A stretch of DNA of 64,000 nt from Gnetum montanum (Eukaryota > Streptophyta > Gnetopsida > Gnetales > Gnetaceae). The notes under the pieces were generated by a model that was given only the letters and a program-made list of their open reading frames with translations, was not told the origin of the DNA and did no database searches. The position numbers and the translations under genes were made by a program. This document shows positions 1 through 11,360 of this stretch, one piece after another; position 1 is the first letter of the stretch, and each line of letters begins with the position of its first letter. The stretch lies in assembly GCA_015680685.1 (NCBI GenBank), contig MNCI01004747.1, positions 93,712 to 157,711 of the forward strand, given 5' to 3'.

Positions 1-420
1 ACATTTCCAAAACAAGAAAAACTATAGAGTGTCTGGATGGGTGGATGTTGTGGACTTACTACCTATTACATGAAAAAGAACCCATGTCCTAATTATCCAT
101 AATGAAATTCAAAGCTAGAAACTAGATACCAACAATCAAGTAACAAAAAATAGTATATACCACCATTAAGTAATGCATTACCAATGTACATAACACTTAT
201 TAACAAAAATTTAGAAAATCACACCAAATAAAAGAAAATATAGCAGAAAGTGTAAATTATTCAAGAAATATCAAATGTACTAACAATGGTGTAAAAAAAT
301 TAGAAAATATTAATAACATAAAAACAAAAAGATGTAAAACAAAGAACATGTAAAACAAAATGTTATAAAATGAAAATGTGTAAAACAAAAAAGTTGAAAA
401 ACTAAGGAGCTGCTTGAGTG
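1..420 (-). other. 3' noncoding region of element A
   Basis: No coding potential is seen. Read on the minus strand it is similar to the DNA after pol in element C (36290-36780). Shared features are runs of TTTTGTTTTACA type and a block with CATCCATCCACCC-like sequence near 30-60. Equivalent blocks occur in B near 11010-11030 and in D near 55350. This marks it as element 3' noncoding DNA rather than unique host sequence. Confidence 0.6.
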
Positions 421-550
421 GTTAGCATGGGTGGCCATCTCCCACATGACTAATTTGAAAGGAGGAGATCCAAAATATGGATCATGGTTGTCCGTATGAT
501 GAGGTTATTGTTGTGTTAGCTGGCTTATGCTCATGGAAAGGTTTAATTTG

Positions 551-1830
551 TTAAATGTTGATCAGTTGTTTCTTGTTTGGGCTCTCAGGTTTATAGATCA
601 TCATGGCTCCTGAAGGAAAATTTTGATAAATGATATAAGTTCCCTCCCACAATGTTTGGAATTTAGTTTGTTGAGGTACATTTTTGGGGTTGTAGTAGAG
701 AACCTTGTCTCCTATTTGAAATTTAAATTTTCTAATTTTTAGGTCATGATGCTTTTTATTATAAGCCTTGTGCAACGTGTTAGATGATAAGGATACTAAT
801 TGATTTTCATCTAATAGGTTGAGATTCATTAGTCTTTCCTTTTGGGCTAGACTTAAGTCAAGGTCAAGGTCACAAGCTGTTGAAAGTGTATGGAGTTTAA
901 ATTGAATAGGAAGTGTTGGTAGTTTTTCATACACAAGCTCATAGGGAGAGTAGCCTATAGGAAGTTTCCAAGTTAAGCAGTAGAACCAAAGGGAATCATT
1001 CAGTTTTGTGCTCTAGTCCTTCCTATACTTGCTAATAGTTCTTGTTAGAATCCTTGTGTTTTCCATATTAGTAATGTCCACTTAACCATTAGCTTGGGGA
1101 TGGTAAGGTGTTGTGGGTTTGTGTTCAACCCCCAAGCGTTGCATAAGCTTCTAAAAAGTAGTGCTTGTAAAATAAGTTCCATTGTCAAAAATTAATGCAC
1201 GTGGCACACCAAACCTATTTACAACGTTTTGTTGTACAAACCAAGTAACAGTAGAAGATGTATCGTAGATGACGACTGCTACTTTTTCCCATTTTGTACA
1301 ATAGTCAACAACGACTATAATGTATGCCTTTCCATTTGACATGGGCATGATGGAACCCATGAAATCAATGCCCTAAATGCCAAATGGTTCTAAACATTGA
1401 ATCCATTGTTGAGGTTCCTCCATTCGAGCAATCTTCCACTATCTCATTGGCATGGTTCACAAGAGCAGATGAAATGGTGAGCAACCCTGAAGAGTATTGG
1501 CCAATAGTACCCTACCATCAGGATTTTAATGGCCATGCATCTCCCAACATAGTGTCCTCCACAATGACCTTCATGAGCATCTTAAAGAACTCATAGTTGA
1601 TCAGCATCAGGAACACACTAACGAACAATGACATCAGCACAAACCTTGTAGAGGTGTTCATTGATCTCCATAAAGTGCTTCACCTTCTGAAGAAACTATT
1701 GTTTCCTCTAATGGTCCAACCCTTGTGGCATCTTTTGAGTGAGAAGATAGGTGAGAATGTTATCATACCATTTTGGATCATTGGGCATTTGTTCAGTTAT
1801 TACTCTAGTAAAGAGGAGTTCATTAGAAAA
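551..1830 (-). pseudogene. Element A integrase (broken)
   Basis: Integrase inserts the retrotransposon cDNA into the chromosome. The longest open part, 934 down to 551, is the C-terminal region and contains WEGTYIIYQNF followed by SGAMMIYKPES, the same end seen in B and C. The core lies at about 1400-1000: DYCTKW at about 1310, FGVPRALIFDNGTYFTS near 1190, and a PYHPQANG segment near 1105 followed by an in-frame stop. In the position of the catalytic glutamate the codon (1076-1078 on the plus strand) reads Asp. The zinc-binding N-terminus (about 1500-1700) is scrambled by frameshifts. It is clearly a dead copy. Confidence 0.8.
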
Positions 1831-3330
1831 CGTATCAGATAATGCATTTTTGTCCTCTTTGTCATCCCATCATAATCGAGACAAGTGATCAGCGACCACA
1901 TTCTCAGTGCCCTTTTGATCTATCATTGTAAGATTAAATTCCTACAAGATCACCAACAACCGTGTGACACGGGGGCTCACCATTGGCATGTTCATTAGGA
2001 AGTGAACGGCACTATGGTCTATGTGCACAAACACCTTGTATCCAAGCACATAATGTGTAAACTTCTCTAGGGCAAACACCATTGCCATCAATTCTTTTTC
2101 TGTAGTGTTGTAGTTCAATTGTGCACCCACAATGCTTTGGCTAGTGTAATGGATGTAGTATGGACATTTCTTGTCATCTAACTACATTAGCATAGCTCCC
2201 AAAGCATAATTTGATGCATCTATCATGATGTGAAATAGTCTGAACTGGTGCAGTTCTTGTAGGATTGGGGTTTCTACAAGCTTTTTCTTCAGTTGTTGGA
2301 ATGCTTTATCACATTTTGTGGTCCAAACAAAGGAAGCATCTTTCTTTGTTAGCTCAACCAACAATTTTGTGATCATAGAGAAATTATCTATGAATCATGG
2401 GTAGTAGCCAGTGTGTCCAAGAAATGATTGAACATATTTAACTATTTTTTGACTAGTGGGTTATTCCTTTGATGACCCTTATTTTTTAGGATCCACCTCA
2501 ATTCCTGCTTGCAATAGTTTGTTCCCCAATACAATGCCCTCCTAGACCATGAGGTGACTTTTTTTCTAATTAAACCACAAGTTAGTTTTAACAAATTGTT
2601 TCAACACTTACTTAAGGTAGTCCAAAGCTTACTCAAATGTAACTGCATAGGTGGAGAAGTCATCCATAAACACTTCTACACCACTATTGATTTGATGTTG
2701 AAAAATGCCAATGACTAGGCATTGAAATGTGGTAGGAGCATTTCATAGACCAAATAGCATCTTACAATATGCAAAAGTCCCCCAAGGACTTGTGAATGTT
2801 GTCTTTGCCTAGTCCTCAAGTGTAATTTGGATTTGGTTATAGCCACTATAATTGTATAGGAAGCTGTAGTAGCAATGCCTTGATATTTTGTTGAGCACCT
2901 AGTCAACAAATGGAAATGGAAAGTGATCCTTGAATTTTTCCATATTCAATAGCCTAAAATCAATGCAGACCCAACACTTACCACCTTTCTTTAGTACAAT
3001 CATGACTGGACTGACCCACTCGCTATCCACAATGGGATAGATGAACCCTACCTTGAGGAGTTGCTTGATTTCCTCCTTGAAAATTTGCTTCAATTTGGGA
3101 TTCAATCACCTTTGTGGGTATCATTTTGGCTTCATGGCCAAGTCGATGTAAATGTGTTGTTCGCATATCCTAGGATCAATCCTTGTGAGTTTAGGATATG
3201 ACCAAGAAAAAGTTGCTGACCATCTTTCAACTACCTTCAACAGTACCTCTTTCTATTTTGGATCAAGTCTTGCATTGATTATAACTGGCTTATTATTTTT
3301 TAAAAATACATATTTCATTCTAGCCAGTAG
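1831..3330 (-). pseudogene. Element A reverse transcriptase and RNase H (broken)
   Basis: RT and RNase H copy the element RNA into DNA and remove the RNA strand. Pieces recognisable on the minus strand include the RT entry segment at 3105-2899 (LNPKLKQIF style, then GGKCWVCIDFRLLNM), and the RNase H at 2376-1942 with FHIMIDASNYALGAML and ELMAMVFALEKFTHYVLGYK. Both match elements B and C in order. The YxDD region is disrupted in the 2650-2750 interval. Several frameshifts and stops separate the pieces. The match to full-length B makes the assignment secure although no piece exceeds about 80 codons. Confidence 0.8.
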
Positions 3331-4100
3331 CATTTTGAGTTCAAGGGGCTGTTTCTTGAAGTTCTTAGGAATTTCCAACTCTTCCCACTAGGTATCATCA
3401 TTTGTATCATTAGAGAGTTGATGATGAACTTGATCAAGTCCATCCATGCTCATGACATATTCACATGTCAGGCTCTTAGTTGGTTCCATGCACAGTGTGC
3501 TACTTTCTAGATTAGTGGTCAACCACTAGGTATCCTCTTGTTTTGTGGTTTCTATGTATAGACACCTTTGAATTTCTACTTTTGGTGCACACTACTTGCA
3601 TGTAGAGATGGATGCTTGCTTGATGGCCCAAATTTTCTTACATAATTTCACCTACTATTGCTATACATGAAGCATGGAACTCTCTTCTTCTTGATCTTTT
3701 CAAATGCATTTTCTTTAGAGATTTCCAGGGAAAAATATCTGATGCCCATTCTTGCATTGACGGTGCTTAGCCATGCTCTTCCCATGATGATTGTGTAGTC
3801 CCCTTTGCAGTTCTCCACTTTGATTACCAAGAAGTTGGTAGGATAAGACCACCCACAGATAATGGTCACAATATCTTCTACCAGTCCCAATGGAACAATG
3901 ATGGACTAGTCTACCAATTCTAATCTAATGTTGCTCTTATTAAGAGGAGGTAGGTTCTAGGTAATGTACATCCCATGAGAAATCAAATTAACACTAGAAA
4001 TTAAAACAAGAAGAGCCTTACATGGTTTGTTCCCAGTAATTTATAAATAAATTAGATAACTTCCAAGATTAGCTAATTTCCTAGGAAGGCTTCCTGCATG
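3331..4100 (-). pseudogene. Element A aspartic protease region (broken)
   Basis: The protease would cut the Gag-Pol polyprotein. The clearest piece, 3890 down to 3648, reads MGLVEDIVTIICGWSYPTN, then IIMGRAWLSTVNARMGI, matching the post-active-site part of the protease in B (near 14700) and C (near 32960). The active-site segment further right (about 4000) reads LLVLISSVNLI where C has LLDLGSGVNLI, so the catalytic Asp of the D-[ST]-G motif is lost. Frameshifts surround it. Confidence 0.65.
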
Positions 4101-6684
4101 GATCTAATCAGACATGGTGTGAGTAAGCATTACGATATGGATCCTTGGAAAAGTTTGATTTGAAGGAGGCATAAAGGAATTTGATATGGAGGAAGAGGTA
4201 GAAGCAAGGTTGTCAACTATGGGTGTAGATGAAGGCTTAGGTGGACTACAGAATTGAAAGAAAGATCTTTTCTTTGATCGGGCATTTGACCCCTTTGATT
4301 GATGATAGGGTTGCAAATTAACAATCCTCATAGCATTACATTGTTGTGGTTGAGTGGGCATCACCTTGCAAAGAAGGAGTAGGTGATAACTATGTAATTG
4401 GAGGAGGAGTATGTGCAGGGATAGGAGAAGGATAAGGATAGGGGGTAGTGTCCCTTCTTTCATGTGGAGATGGATTTTGATAATAGTTAGAAGCGTGGTA
4501 GTAAGATTGTAACTAAGAAACATGATTGGAAGAGTCATGTGGAGACATGGGTTGTTAAACATGGTAACCATATGGATTAGGCTATCGGTAAGGGTATTGT
4601 TGCCTTGGTAGTGTAAATGCCCATGATTGTGGTTACTACCATTGTTGGTACTATTCGTATGGTTACAATAGAGCTCCACTTGGATAATACAATTTTTGCT
4701 GGAAAAACTACGTGAGATTACCTTGAGGATAAGGAAACCTCTTGGATGTTTGCCTTTGTGCAAGTCATGGATGTAAGGCATACATCCCAGACTCCTAAAG
4801 ATGTAACACAATAGGGCAACATCCCTTGGGATGTTCGTATTGGTAGACATCACATCCATAATCATCATCTGATTCATTGTCCACAACCTCTTCTATTATA
4901 GAAATTTTACCATTTCCTTTGTAATATGCACATTTAGCTTCTTTGCACCTCCTACACTCATGATCACTACCTTATTCTTTGGACTCTTCAGCAATTTTGA
5001 GGATAACTTGAAATTTACTATCCATGGAGTCTCTTAACTGATCAACCTTGGTCATAAGTTTAGATTGGAATTGTTAAAGTGGAAAGTATTTTTTATGTAT
5101 CCCCTCGTTAAATACAGATTCATCCTCCCTGTCATAGAATTGAAGCTCCTACTTGCAAATGAAAGGATCGTGGTTGTACTCCTCTGCACTTTCTCTTTTT
5201 CTTAGTTCACCTTCCTCTTTGGTGACTTGCTCTATTAACATTTGTACTTGATGCGTAATTATTTCTCATAATTACCCTTGGGCATAGACACCAAGGGTTT
5301 TACTCATTTCATTACGATGATTGAGCTAATTGAGAATAGCCATGGCCAGTGCATTTGTGCATTAAGGCATAGTATTGGCCAATGGTTGCATCTAAGGATT
5401 TGTGTGCTACTTGTTTCTACCTTGAATTTTCTTCCTTAAGTTGGACACCTAAGAGTATGTTTGATACTTATCATTGAAAATTTCAAGCATGGTACTCCAT
5501 CATTTGATAGATTCCAATTCTAAGGATCGGTACCAGTTCTCTGCTTCTTTGATGTGTTTCTTGGAAAACAACTTTAGTTTCTGCCATTCATTCTCTATGT
5601 TTTGCAAGGCACATGCATCATAGAAAGCTTGAAGATGATTCTATAGATCATAGTTAAATCCTCCTTCAAATCAAAGAATATTATTCATGTCTAACTATTT
5701 GATCCGACTGTCTTTTACATGCCTTGTTGGAATTCTAACTATGTCTGCAATATTAAGCATACTTCAGCTAGCAAATAGAGGCTCATTAAGGCCTTGATCA
5801 TGTTGCCTATGATGCCCTCTACTACCCCTTCATTGGTGAAGATGTACTTCTCTTGAACTTCTACATCCTTGATCTTGCTTGTCTTAATGGTCCATTTGGT
5901 CATTTTGGTCCTGTTGGTCATTTTGTTCATTTCGATCAGCTTCATCATGATCTCACCTTTTATGGTCATGATCGTAGCTAGAAGAAGATGATGATGATGA
6001 AGGGAAAGAGGAAGGAGAACTAGCATCATCAAAGTGCCTACTACTGCCTGTTCGGTGATCATGACCATGATCACAATTGTACTTCTTACTAATATCCCTG
6101 TCTTGACTTGCCCCTTCAGATCCTGCTTTGTTGTTAGATCCCTTATTACCAAAGTTAGGATTGTGAACTATGGAGTGTAGATTCTAGATTTGACCTTGAT
6201 TGCCAAAGTTAAAGAGAGAAGTGTCATTGAGTGGAAGATCCCCAAAGAAGGATTCCCCACTAGCTTCTTGGTACAAGAAGAATAGAAAATCATCAAGTGC
6301 TTTTCCCTTCAAAAGTTCATAGTGCTGCTCTAGTTGTCGATCTCGTAGGTGTTGTGCATTGGTGGAATGATATTCCCTGGTGTCTACATCTTTCACAATA
6401 TATTCCCTGGTGTCTACATCTTTCACAATATATTCCCCATGGTAGTATTGAAGACTACATTATGCAAGCATTTGATAGAGCATTGTAGGAGTAGCACGAT
6501 CGGGCGACAACACAATGTTGCCCTCCATGTCATGCTAGTGTAGCTGTTCATCTTGGTGTAAGATGAAGGTAAAGTTTGGCACATACTCATCAGGATGAGT
6601 ATATGTAATTCAGTACTATTGAGGCTTTGATGGATGAGTGTTATCAGGCTTGGGCAGAGAAGGGCTCTTGTGAAAAGAAGACAT
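4101..6684 (-). pseudogene. Element A gag with Gln/Pro-rich linker (broken)
   Basis: Gag forms the virus-like particle. The start codon is taken at 6684-6682, where MSSFHKSPSLPKP begins as in B and C. Next come the YTHPDEYVPNFTFILHQDEQ block (near 6600), a Ser/His/Asp-rich stretch (near 6000) and the conserved Gag core (about 5700-5150) with NHLQAFYDACALQNIENEW and a GELRKRE segment. The leftmost part, about 4890-4101, is a low-complexity linker that precedes protease. Many stops interrupt the frame. A 30-bp exact tandem duplication (6371-6430) repeats ten codons, VKDVDTREYI, and stays in frame. Confidence 0.75.
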
Positions 6685-6828
6685 TGTTGATTATCGAAAC
6701 AAAAATCATAGTGTGCTCTAAGAATTTGATGTAGTAATTATAACATAAGATATGACTCTCTCAAGTTCATTCCAATGATTTAAATACTTTCACTAGATCC
6801 TAGATAGTGCAAAAAATGACCAAAAGGT

Positions 6829-6846
6829 TCTTTGGTAATAGCGCCA
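6829..6846 (-). other. Primer binding site of element A (tRNA-Asp type)
   Basis: Read on the minus strand the site is TGGCGCTATTACCAAAGA, one base from the LTR end. The plant tRNA-Asp complement used by Athila/Tat-type elements is TGGCGCCGTTGCCGGGGA. The first six bases match and the rest has decayed. Confidence 0.65.
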
Positions 6847-6847
6847 A

Positions 6848-7205
6848 TGATGAGCGATGAGATACCCCTATGCCCAACCATATGAATCACTAGGGAATTA
6901 TGTGCGATCCGATCGAATTCCATTGACCTATAGTTATCTCATATACTAGTTCCTCTAGGAAGTGAAATGGCATTGAGAACATTCATTGTCTTTCCAACTA
7001 CACTTCTAAGGCTCAAGGGTATGGTTTAAATGTAATTGAGGTATATGAATTTTTATTGTTTTATGTTTTATGGATGTAATCGCCTACAACAAGAATAAAG
7101 GGCAGAGTAGATTGAAACTAATGTCTATTACCTAGCTAGCCTAACACAAGTAACTACACCACTTTCCTAAACATATCTTGAACACAGATAACATTGCTAG
7201 GCTAC
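6848..7205 (-). repeat. Element A 5' LTR, inner part
   Basis: It begins on the plus strand with TGATGAG directly beside the primer site and ends abruptly where element B begins. The missing part of the LTR resumes at 18674. The junction reads ...GCTAGGCTAC on the left and ACTACCAAACG on the right; an uninterrupted relative of this site (GGTAGCCCAGC on the other strand) occurs in element C near 29570. Confidence 0.8.
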
Positions 7206-8141
7206 TGATGAGTGGTGAGGTACCCCTACACTCAACCATACGAAATGAGCGTAGCAGGTGTGATCCGGTCAAACTCTGTAGACTAAATGCCTAAACGCCC
7301 CATGGAACACTTGGGGTTAATCATTCGTTGTCTTCCCAGACTTACTTGTTGTTGTCACGGTGTATGGTTAAGTAAGTCCGAGGTATATGATTTTTATGGT
7401 ATTTTCTAGTTTTATGTCTTCTATGCTAAAGGGTGAAGGTTTGAGAGAGCTAACTAACTCTAACTAAGGACTAAGTCTAAATTAACTAGCGTCAGCATCC
7501 ATTCCCACTTACCGTACACACCCTAAACTATGCAACTGTGGCTACAAAACGCTAATCGTTACTGGGATCACCACACGTAATGCACATGCTCAAAGTGGTC
7601 ATACTGAGGCACCTAACTAGCCTAAATGTAATGAGCAGCCGATTCCTTGACTAGCCGTACACATCCGTAGATGCTCGTAATCAAGTCACACTCATCCTGC
7701 ATTATAGGAGATAAGGGTGAGAGAGACTAATCGCAATGAGTAGCCGATTCCTTGATTAGCCGTACACATTCATCAATGCTCATAATCAAGTTGTGCTCAT
7801 GCCACACTAATGCAGGTAATAAATAACAAGTAAGAAATAACAAATAATAAATCCTATTCCATGCACTACAAGGTTTATCCACAAAGCTCGTCTTTATTGC
7901 CGTACACAACTTGTGTTCAGGTACAAAGCTACTCGAATAAAGATCCATTCACTTGGGGACTCCTACTGCCGGCACATGGAAAATATTCTATCTTTGGAGT
8001 GATCAAATTGCCAGAGTTTCCCTACTTTAAGAGTAGGATGAGAAATGAGGGGAGTGTGACCTCTTATTTATAGATTTGATGGTGGACCGCGATATCGCAT
8101 ACGCGACATCGCAGGGGATGATGCGATATCGCGTCTCATCA
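7206..8141 (-). repeat. Family B LTR1 (outermost 3' LTR)
   Basis: It starts TGATGAG and ends CTCATCA on the plus strand and is followed by TACCCCCAT, the reverse of a polypurine tract. In minus orientation it contains GCGATATCGC palindromes, a TATAAATA box near 8070 and an AATAAA polyadenylation signal near 7900. A segment of about 105 bp that includes GCCGATTCCTTGA is tandemly duplicated inside (about 7630 and 7735). Confidence 0.9.
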
Positions 8142-8507
8142 TACCCCCATGATTGAATGAAAACTCATCCTCGAGTTCCTTATAATAATATCAAGTAGGT
8201 ATGGAATTATTGAGGGGAATGAAACTAATGGGATGACATGTGAATGGATCATCATTACAAGACTTGACAAAACTGGTGTTCATGACAACAAAGGTGAACA
8301 CCTTATTACAATGACATCAGGCCTTTGTTGGTAGTTGAGAAAGAAAGAGAGTGAGAAAGANNNNNNNNNNNNNNNNNNNNNNNNNNNNNNNTGGTATGGC
8401 TGATATGGATCTGGGAATATGTTATTGATGACTATCGAAGGTGTAGGGGTTAGGAAGAAAATAAAAAATTTTGGGGCTAGGAGAAAATCAAAAAAATCAG
8501 GCCCCAA
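8142..8507 (-). other. Deleted internal region between LTR1 and LTR2, with 31-N gap
   Basis: The left part (8142-8360) matches the 3' noncoding region beside LTR2 (9471-9690). The right part (8392-8507) matches 9925-10011. The Ns at 8361-8391 stand where the other copy has about 235 bases, so the gap length is probably nominal. The right end, GGCCCCAA before TGATGAG, resembles the primer-site end GTGCCAA of the full copy. A deletion from the primer site to the 3' noncoding region would explain it. Confidence 0.75.
8361..8391. other. Assembly gap (31 N)
   Basis: Undetermined bases inside a repeated 3' noncoding region. Because both flanks have a near-identical paralogue at 9690-9925, the gap is likely a repeat-caused assembly break. 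Confidence 0.95.
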
Positions 8508-9470
8508 TGATGAGTGGTGAGGTACCCCTACACTCAACCATACAAAATGAGCATAGCACGCGTGATCCAGTTGAACTCTGCAGACTAAATGCCTAAACGC
8601 CCCATGGAACACTTGGGGTTAATCATTCATTGTCTTCCTAGACTTGTTGTTATCACGGTGTATGGTTAAGTAAGTCCGAGGTATATGATTTTTATGGTCT
8701 TTTCTGGTTTTATGTCTTCTATGCTAAAGGGTGAAGGGTTGAGAGAGCTAATTAACTCTAACTAAGGACTAAGTCTAAATTAACTAGCGTCAGCATCCGT
8801 TCCCACTTACCGTACATACCCTAAACTATGCAACTGTGGCTACCAAACGCTAATCATTACTAGGATCACCACACGTAACGCATGTGCTCGAAGTGGTCGT
8901 ACTGAGGCACCTAACTAGCCTAAAAGTGATGAGCAGCCGATTCCTTGACTAGCCGTACACATCTGTAGATGCTTGTAATCAAGTCGTACTCATCCCGCAT
9001 TCTAGTAGATAAGGGTGAGAGAGACTAATCGCAATGAGTAGCCGATTCCTTGATTAGTCGTACACATTCGTCAATGCTCGTAATCAAGTCGTGCTCATGC
9101 CACGCTAATGCAAGTAATAAATAACAAGTAAGAAATAAAAAATAATAAATCATATTCCATGCATTGCCAGGTTTATCCACAAAGCTCGTCTTTATTGTCG
9201 TACACAACTTGCGTTCAGGTACAAAGCTGCTTGAATAAAGATCCGTTCACTTGGGGACTCCTACTGCGGGCACATGGAAAATATTCTATCTTTGGAGTGA
9301 TCAAACTGCCAGAGTTTCCCTACTTTAAGCCTAGGATGAGAAATGAGGGGAGTGCTGCCTCTTATTTATAGATTTGACGGTGGATCATGATATCGTGTAC
9401 GCGACATCGCAGGGGACAACACGATATCACATACGCCATATCGCAGCCCATGCGATATCGTGTCTCATCA
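8508..9470 (-). repeat. Family B LTR2 (shared middle LTR)
   Basis: TGATGAG...CTCATCA ends, 963 bp, closely similar to LTR1 and LTR3. It serves as 3' LTR for the full internal region on its right and as 5' LTR for the deleted region on its left. TATA box near 9363-9370 (minus strand) and several GATATC palindromes near 9388-9460 are present. Confidence 0.9.
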
Positions 9471-11360
9471 TACCCCCATGACTCAATGAAAACTCGTCCT
9501 CGAGTTCCTTACAATAATATTAGGTAGGTATGGAATTATTGAGGGGAATGGAACTAATGGGATGACATGTGAACGGATCATCATTACAAGACTTGACAAA
9601 ACTGGTGTTCATGAGAACAAGGGTGAACAACTTATTATAATGACATCAGACTTTTGTTGGCAGTTGAGAAAGAAAGAGAGAGAGAAAGAAGTGTTGCTAC
9701 TGCCAATGCTAAGATTGTGCCTTTGTTGTCCATATGTAAGTGCATCATTAATCTTGCTCCTTGCATAGTTGCTTCAACGTTGCTTCATTCCAAGTGTTTG
9801 CTCTAGATCCAATTCATTGTTGCATGTTCACCATCTACACACACAACACAATCATATATTAGCAAGGGTAATTGAATCATCATGTAATTAATACCTTGCT
9901 TCGGTGTAAACTCATTGGCTAGGTTGTGGTATGGTTGATACGGATCTAGGAATATGTTACTGATGACTACCGAAGGTATAGGGGTTAGGAAGAAAATCAA
10001 AAAAATTAGGCCCCGTACCCCCCATGACTAATCATGAACCTCCGGTAGTGTTAGAATGGAGAAAGGAAAGAAGTAAGAAAGATAGATAAAAAGGGACAAC
10101 AATAACATCGATGAAATGGATGTCAAGATGGCAATGAACAAAATAGAATTAATTGCAAAATGTTAAGGCAAAGAATTTAACTAAGGCTCCAAATAGGAAT
10201 GTCAGTGGATCCTCTCCAAAGAAGGCTCATGCCTTTAATGCCCTAACAAACCCGCATTCAAAGAGTTTGTAGGCTCCGGGAATGTCCTTTGGAACAAGAG
10301 TTATAGTCTTAACCGTAAGATTTTACCAAAAAGAAAACAATGCGTCAACTAAAATATATATACTAATGATACAACCGACAATGAGGTGAACAATGGAGAG
10401 AAGGATGGAGAGAAGAAAATGGAATGGAATCCCAAGAACAAGGTGGTGTACAGCCCCTTGTGTGTTTGATGATTAATGTGACTTGGCAAATTGCATTCCA
10501 ACTCCAGCCTCAAACAAACCACATCCAGTGACTTCGCATCAATGCATTCGGTGAAACCATCCACTTGGACAACAAGAATGCACTCTCCAAGAGCCACCAC
10601 CATTCCGACGAAACAAAGGAGACAATGGAAAGCGAGAAGGGCCTTAGTTAGAGGGAACACATTGGGTTCCATAACCAGTGCTTGTAGCCCAAGTTTATTC
10701 ATCTAAGGGGTGTGCTTTGAATTCTCATTTTTTTTTGTGTTTTTATGCGTGAGAACCACACCATGCAAAGACTTTTTATTTTTATTGTCTCGACTTCCGA
10801 TAATTGGATAACATCGGAACGAAAATAAATCTCAAGAAGAAACATTCAAGCATCCAAGAGAATGACCAACACAAAAGCATCAAGTTCCCTTGAAGTCACA
10901 CCCTCTTCAATCCTTGAGTCCTTCCTTAGTTTGAGAAATGCCTAGTCACCGATTCATTAAAGTTCTTATTAAAAGGGGACTGTACATTTCCAAGCCGAGA
11001 GAAACCATAGAAATTGGTGGATGGATGGATGAAGTGATCTCATTGCCTGCCATATCAAAAGAAACATACCTTAGTATCAACATTGTGACTTAAAGGTAAA
11101 AATCAAACATGAGCAATCAATATGAAAATAGTACATACCATCATGAAGAATGCTTATTATGGGACAAACTTACATGGTGGAACACACACACACACACAAA
11201 AAATGGAAAAAGTATAATGATGTTGTAAAATAAAAAACAAGAAAAGTTAAAGAAATTTGTAAGAAAAAAATTAGAAAATTTAAAGAAATTTTTAAAACAA
11301 AATGTGTAAAACAAAAATATGTAAAACAAAAATCAAAAAAGAACTGAGGGCCCCAAATGA
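9471..11360 (-). other. Element B polypurine tract and long 3' noncoding region
   Basis: The polypurine tract is the ATGGGGGTA complement at 9471-9479, directly beside LTR2. A block next to it (about 9472-9545) is shared with C (38150-38245), D (60000-60087) and F (63562-63640), which is unusual conservation for noncoding DNA. Another shared block reads like AGGATCCACT near 10210. A CA-rich simple repeat lies at 11184-11200. One open frame (10349-10702) is listed separately. Confidence 0.7.
10349..10702 (-). CDS. Uncharacterised 117-codon ORF after pol in element B
   Basis: It lies downstream of integrase, where some Athila elements carry an env-like gene. The predicted product has a hydrophobic stretch near residues 19-45 (LLAFHCLLCFVGMVVALGE), several Cys, and a second hydrophobic C-terminus. 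I recognise no family. The homologous DNA in element C (about 37020-37330) is not open, so coding function is unproven and chance openness is quite possible. Confidence 0.25.
   Translation of the reverse strand: MNKLGLQALVMEPNVFPLTKALLAFHCLLCFVGMVVALGECILVVQVDGFTECIDAKSLDVVCLRLELECNLPSHINHQTHKGLYTTLFLGFHSIFFSPSFSPLFTSLSVVSLVYIF

Noticed and set aside
4104-4886. 260-codon open frame as a separate gene
   Set aside because: Its His/Leu/Thr-rich composition is an out-of-frame reading of the low-complexity gag linker of element A.
7861-8073. Small proteins encoded in LTRs (also at 9159-9371)
   Set aside because: Parallel open frames come from LTR similarity; they overlap the TATA box and the polyadenylation signal.
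8280-8612. 110-codon ORF on the minus strand
   Set aside because: It runs through the N gap and is the shadow of LTR and 3' noncoding sequence.
10491-10706. 71-codon plus-strand ORF
   Set aside because: Opposite strand of the element B post-pol region, no family resemblance.
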